Assembly: GCA_041556555.1 (NCBI GenBank)
Contig: JBFFIE010000042.1
Coordinates: 1-15,800, forward strand
From: SZUA-592 sp041556555
GTDB taxonomy: Bacteria; Pseudomonadota; Gammaproteobacteria; Eutrophobiales; Eutrophobiaceae
Reading direction: 5' to 3'
DNA: 15,800 bases
Each line of letters begins with the position of its first letter. The stretch's first letter is position 1. A program made the position numbers and the translations under genes. This document shows positions 13,509-15,800 of this stretch, piece after piece. The notes beneath the pieces are model-generated. The model saw nothing but the letters and a program-made list of their open reading frames with translations, did not search any database and was not told the origin of the DNA.

Positions 13509-15605
13509 ATGCCCAGACACACACCTATCGATCGCTACCGCAACATCGGGATCATGGCCCACATCGATGCCGGTAAAACCACTACGACCGAGCGTGTATT
13601 ATTCTACACGGGCGTGTCGCACAAGATTGGTGAAGTCCACGATGGCGCTGCAGTCATGGACTGGATGGAGCAGGAACAGGAACGGGGTATTACCATTACC
13701 TCTGCTGCCACGACGTGCTTCTGGCAAGGCATGGAAAAACAATACCCAGAACACCGGATAAATATTATTGATACGCCGGGACACGTTGATTTTACAATTG
13801 AAGTTGAACGATCACTGCGTGTACTTGATGGCGCCTGTGCAGTGTTTTGTGCTGTTGGTGGTGTTGAACCCCAGTCTGAAACGGTCTGGCGCCAGGCCAG
13901 CAAATATCGTGTCCCGCGTATGGCATTCGTCAACAAGATGGATCGTGCTGGTGCAGATTTTCTCCGTGTAATAAAACAAATCAAGGAACGTCTCGGCAGT
14001 TTCCCTGTTCCCATTCAATTACCTATCGGCGCAGAAGATAAATTCAAGGGCCAGATTGACCTTCTCAAGATGAAGGCCATTTACTGGGATGAGGAAAACA
14101 TGGGGATGACCTACAAGGAAGAAGAGATTCCGGCTGAATTGGCAGAACTCAGCCAGGAATGGCGCGAGCATATGCTGGAAGCAGCTGCTGAGGCAAATGA
14201 AGAGCTGATGGAAAAATACCTCGAAAACAGTGATCTCAGCGAGGAAGACATCAAAAAAGGCCTGCGTATTCGAACCCTGGCCAATGAAATCGTGCCAGCC
14301 CTGTGCGGCTCTGCCTTTAAGAACAAGGGCGTACAGTCCATGCTGGATGCAGTCATTGATTACATGCCTGCACCCATCGATGTTCCGGCCATCAAGGGCA
14401 TCCTGGACGATGGTAAGGAAACCGAAGCAGAACGCCATTCTTCAGATGAGGAACCCTTCGCCTCCCTGGCCTTCAAGATTGCGACCGACCCATTTGTCGG
14501 TACCCTGACTTTCTTCCGCGTCTATTCCGGCGTCTTGAAATCAGGCGATACAGTCTATAACCCGGTCAAGGGCAAAAAAGAACGGGTCGGCCGTATTTTA
14601 CAGATGCACGCAAATAGCCGTGAAGAGATTAAGGAGGTTCGTGCCGGTGATATCGCCGCGGCTGTTGGCCTCAAGGATGTGACTACCGGTGATACGCTTT
14701 GTGATTTGAATAATGTCATTACCCTGGAACGAATGGAATTCCCGGATCCTGTGATAGCTGTTGCCGTTGAACCGAAGACCAAGGCCGATCAGGAAAAAAT
14801 GGGTGTTGCCCTCGGCAAACTTGCACAGGAGGACCCCTCCTTCCGTGTCCATACCGATGAAGAATCAGGGCAAACCATCATTGCCGGTATGGGTGAGTTA
14901 CATCTGGAAATTATCATTGACCGCATGAAGCGTGAATTCAAGGTTGAGGCCAATGTCGGCAAACCGCAGGTAGCTTACCGGGAAACGATTCGCAAACCCA
15001 TTGAAAAGGCCGAGGGTAAGTTTGTCCGCCAGTCCGGCGGGCGTGGTCAATACGGTCATGTGGTTTTCAAGATTGAACCACAGGAACCGGGCAAGGGTTA
15101 TGAGTTCATTAACGAAATCGTCGGCGGTGTCGTACCCAAGGAATACATCCCGGCCGTCGATAAGGGAGTACGGGAACAAATGCAGAACGGTATCATCGCC
15201 GGTTACCCGGTGGTCGATGTCAAGGTAACTTTGTGCGACGGTTCCTATCACGATGTTGACTCAAGTGAAATGGCATTTAAAATCGCCGGCTCCATGGGTT
15301 TCAAGGATGGAGCGACCAAGGCCAGCCCTGTCATTCTTGAACCGGTGATGAAGGTTGAAGTAGTGACACCTGAAGAACATCTGGGTGCTGTTAATGGGGA
15401 CTTGAATCGACGCCGCGGTATTCTCCAGGGGACAGATGATTCACCGGCCGGCAAGATCATTCGCGCTGAAGTGCCGTTATCCGAGATGTTTGGTTATGCA
15501 ACCGACCTGCGTTCAGCCACCCAGGGTCGTGCAACCTATACCATGGAATTTTCAAAATATAGTGAAGTGCCGGCAAACATTGCCGAAGGTATCGCCAAGA
15601 ACTAA
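13509..15605 (+). CDS. fusA: Elongation factor G
   Basis: EF-G is the GTPase that drives translocation and, with ribosome recycling factor, splits ribosomes after termination. The 698 residues (E. coli 704) show the G1 motif A17-H-I-D-A-G-K-T24, the switch segment R59-G-I-T-I-T-S65, D88-T-P-G-H92 with the catalytic-type histidine, and N142-K-M-D145. Domains II to V follow from about residue 305 to the end. This is the canonical fusA adjacent to rpsG, not a paralogue such as fusA2, judging by location and motifs. The ATG at 13509 lies 29 bases after rpsG behind a weak site (GAGAG at 13495-13499). Confidence 0.99.
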   Translation: MPRHTPIDRYRNIGIMAHIDAGKTTTTERVLFYTGVSHKIGEVHDGAAVMDWMEQEQERGITITSAATTCFWQGMEKQYPEHRINIIDTPGHVDFTIEVERSLRVLDGACAVFCAVGGVEPQSETVWRQASKYRVPRMAFVNKMDRAGADFLRVIKQIKERLGSFPVPIQLPIGAEDKFKGQIDLLKMKAIYWDEENMGMTYKEEEIPAELAELSQEWREHMLEAAAEANEELMEKYLENSDLSEEDIKKGLRIRTLANEIVPALCGSAFKNKGVQSMLDAVIDYMPAPIDVPAIKGILDDGKETEAERHSSDEEPFASLAFKIATDPFVGTLTFFRVYSGVLKSGDTVYNPVKGKKERVGRILQMHANSREEIKEVRAGDIAAAVGLKDVTTGDTLCDLNNVITLERMEFPDPVIAVAVEPKTKADQEKMGVALGKLAQEDPSFRVHTDEESGQTIIAGMGELHLEIIIDRMKREFKVEANVGKPQVAYRETIRKPIEKAEGKFVRQSGGRGQYGHVVFKIEPQEPGKGYEFINEIVGGVVPKEYIPAVDKGVREQMQNGIIAGYPVVDVKVTLCDGSYHDVDSSEMAFKIAGSMGFKDGATKASPVILEPVMKVEVVTPEEHLGAVNGDLNRRRGILQGTDDSPAGKIIRAEVPLSEMFGYATDLRSATQGRATYTMEFSKYSEVPANIAEGIAKN

Positions 15606-15621
15606 TCATTCATAACTTTAA

Positions 15622-15640
15622 ATATAGAAATATAGAAATA
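15622..15640 (+). repeat. Short AT-rich tandem repeat before tuf
   Basis: ATATAGAA occurs twice in tandem at 15622-15629 and 15630-15637, with a partial third copy. It lies in the 53-base gap between fusA and tuf, just upstream of the tuf ribosome-binding site. An unstructured AT-rich site may keep the initiation region open. It is too short to call a functional repeat family. Confidence 0.6.
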
Positions 15641-15658
15641 GGAAAGAGGTGAATCGCT

Positions 15659-15800
15659 GTGTCCAAGGAGAAATTTGAACGCAAGAAGCCGCATGTAAAT
15701 GTGGGAACGATTGGTCATGTAGACCATGGCAAGACGACCCTGACGGCGGCGATCACGAAGACGATGTCGGAGAAATTCGGCGGTGAATTCAAGGCCTACG
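15659..15800 (+). CDS. tuf: Elongation factor Tu, N-terminal fragment (cut by window edge)
   Basis: The frame starts at GTG 15659-15661 and stays open to the window end, giving the first 47 residues of EF-Tu. The sequence begins M-S-K-E-K-F-E-R and contains the P-loop G19-H-V-D-H-G-K-T-T of the GTPase domain. GTG is also the tuf start in E. coli. A good site, GAGGTGA at 15646-15652, sits six bases upstream. Five of six threonine codons are ACG and two of three alanines GCG, unlike the ACC/GCC preference of neighbouring genes. This is the str-operon tuf copy; its partner ends at base 114. Confidence 0.97.
   Translation, partial: MSKEKFERKKPHVNVGTIGHVDHGKTTLTAAITKTMSEKFGGEFKAY

Noticed and set aside
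1..15800. Search for mobile elements, CRISPR arrays, defence genes or an unknown system.
   Set aside because: All coding space is filled by the conserved rif-str genes in collinear order. No transposase, integrase, repeat array, or unexplained gap over 300 bases is present.

Overview
The window is an ordinary chromosomal housekeeping locus from a gammaproteobacterium. It is the joined rif (L11-L10-rpoBC) and str (rpsL-rpsG-fusA-tuf) cluster, and every gene is on the + strand. Gene order is 'tuf - tRNA-Trp - secE - nusG - rplK - rplA - rplJ - rplL - rpoB - rpoC - rpsL - rpsG - fusA - tuf''. The RpoC protein has 1407 residues and matches E. coli numbering at all its metal ligands, so it carries the gammaproteobacterial large insertion in the trigger loop. 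RpoB, L11, L7/L12 and EF-G also read as gammaproteobacterial. It is not an enteric: rpoC and rpsL are adjacent (they are far apart in E. coli), tRNA-Trp sits between tuf and secE as in pseudomonads and many environmental gammaproteobacteria, and L10 carries a 10-residue C-terminal insertion. Genus cannot be fixed from sequence reading alone.

Layout. 1-114 is the last 37 codons of one EF-Tu gene. 115-396 holds AT-rich spacer, a hairpin and tRNA-Trp. 397-1310 is secE-nusG (translocon subunit and transcription factor), overlapping by one base. 1311-1394 holds a terminator-like hairpin and a small structure just before the rplK ribosome-binding site. 1395-2524 is rplK-rplA. 2525-2806 is a structured leader where the L10 autoregulatory leader is expected. 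2807-3771 is rplJ-rplL (ribosomal stalk). 3795-3842 is an attenuator-like hairpin in the usual place between rplL and rpoB. 3940-12324 is rpoB-rpoC. 12325-12601 contains a near-consensus sigma70 promoter with a GC-rich discriminator, directly followed by a strong terminator-like hairpin. 12602-15605 is rpsL-rpsG-fusA. 15659-15800 is the start of a second EF-Tu gene.

The genes supply translation (L11, L1, L10, L7/L12, S12, S7, EF-G, EF-Tu, tRNA-Trp), transcription (beta, beta', NusG) and secretion (SecE). The intergenic RNA structures are consistent with known ribosomal-protein feedback and attenuation between the ribosomal and polymerase parts of the operon.

I found no mobile element, CRISPR array, defence system or unknown gene. 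The points worth a second look are regulatory or within-family: the promoter/hairpin overlap before rpsL, the extra L12-binding-like segment in L10, the short rpsL-rpsG gap, the hairpin touching the rpoC ribosome-binding site, and the distinct codon style of both tuf fragments.
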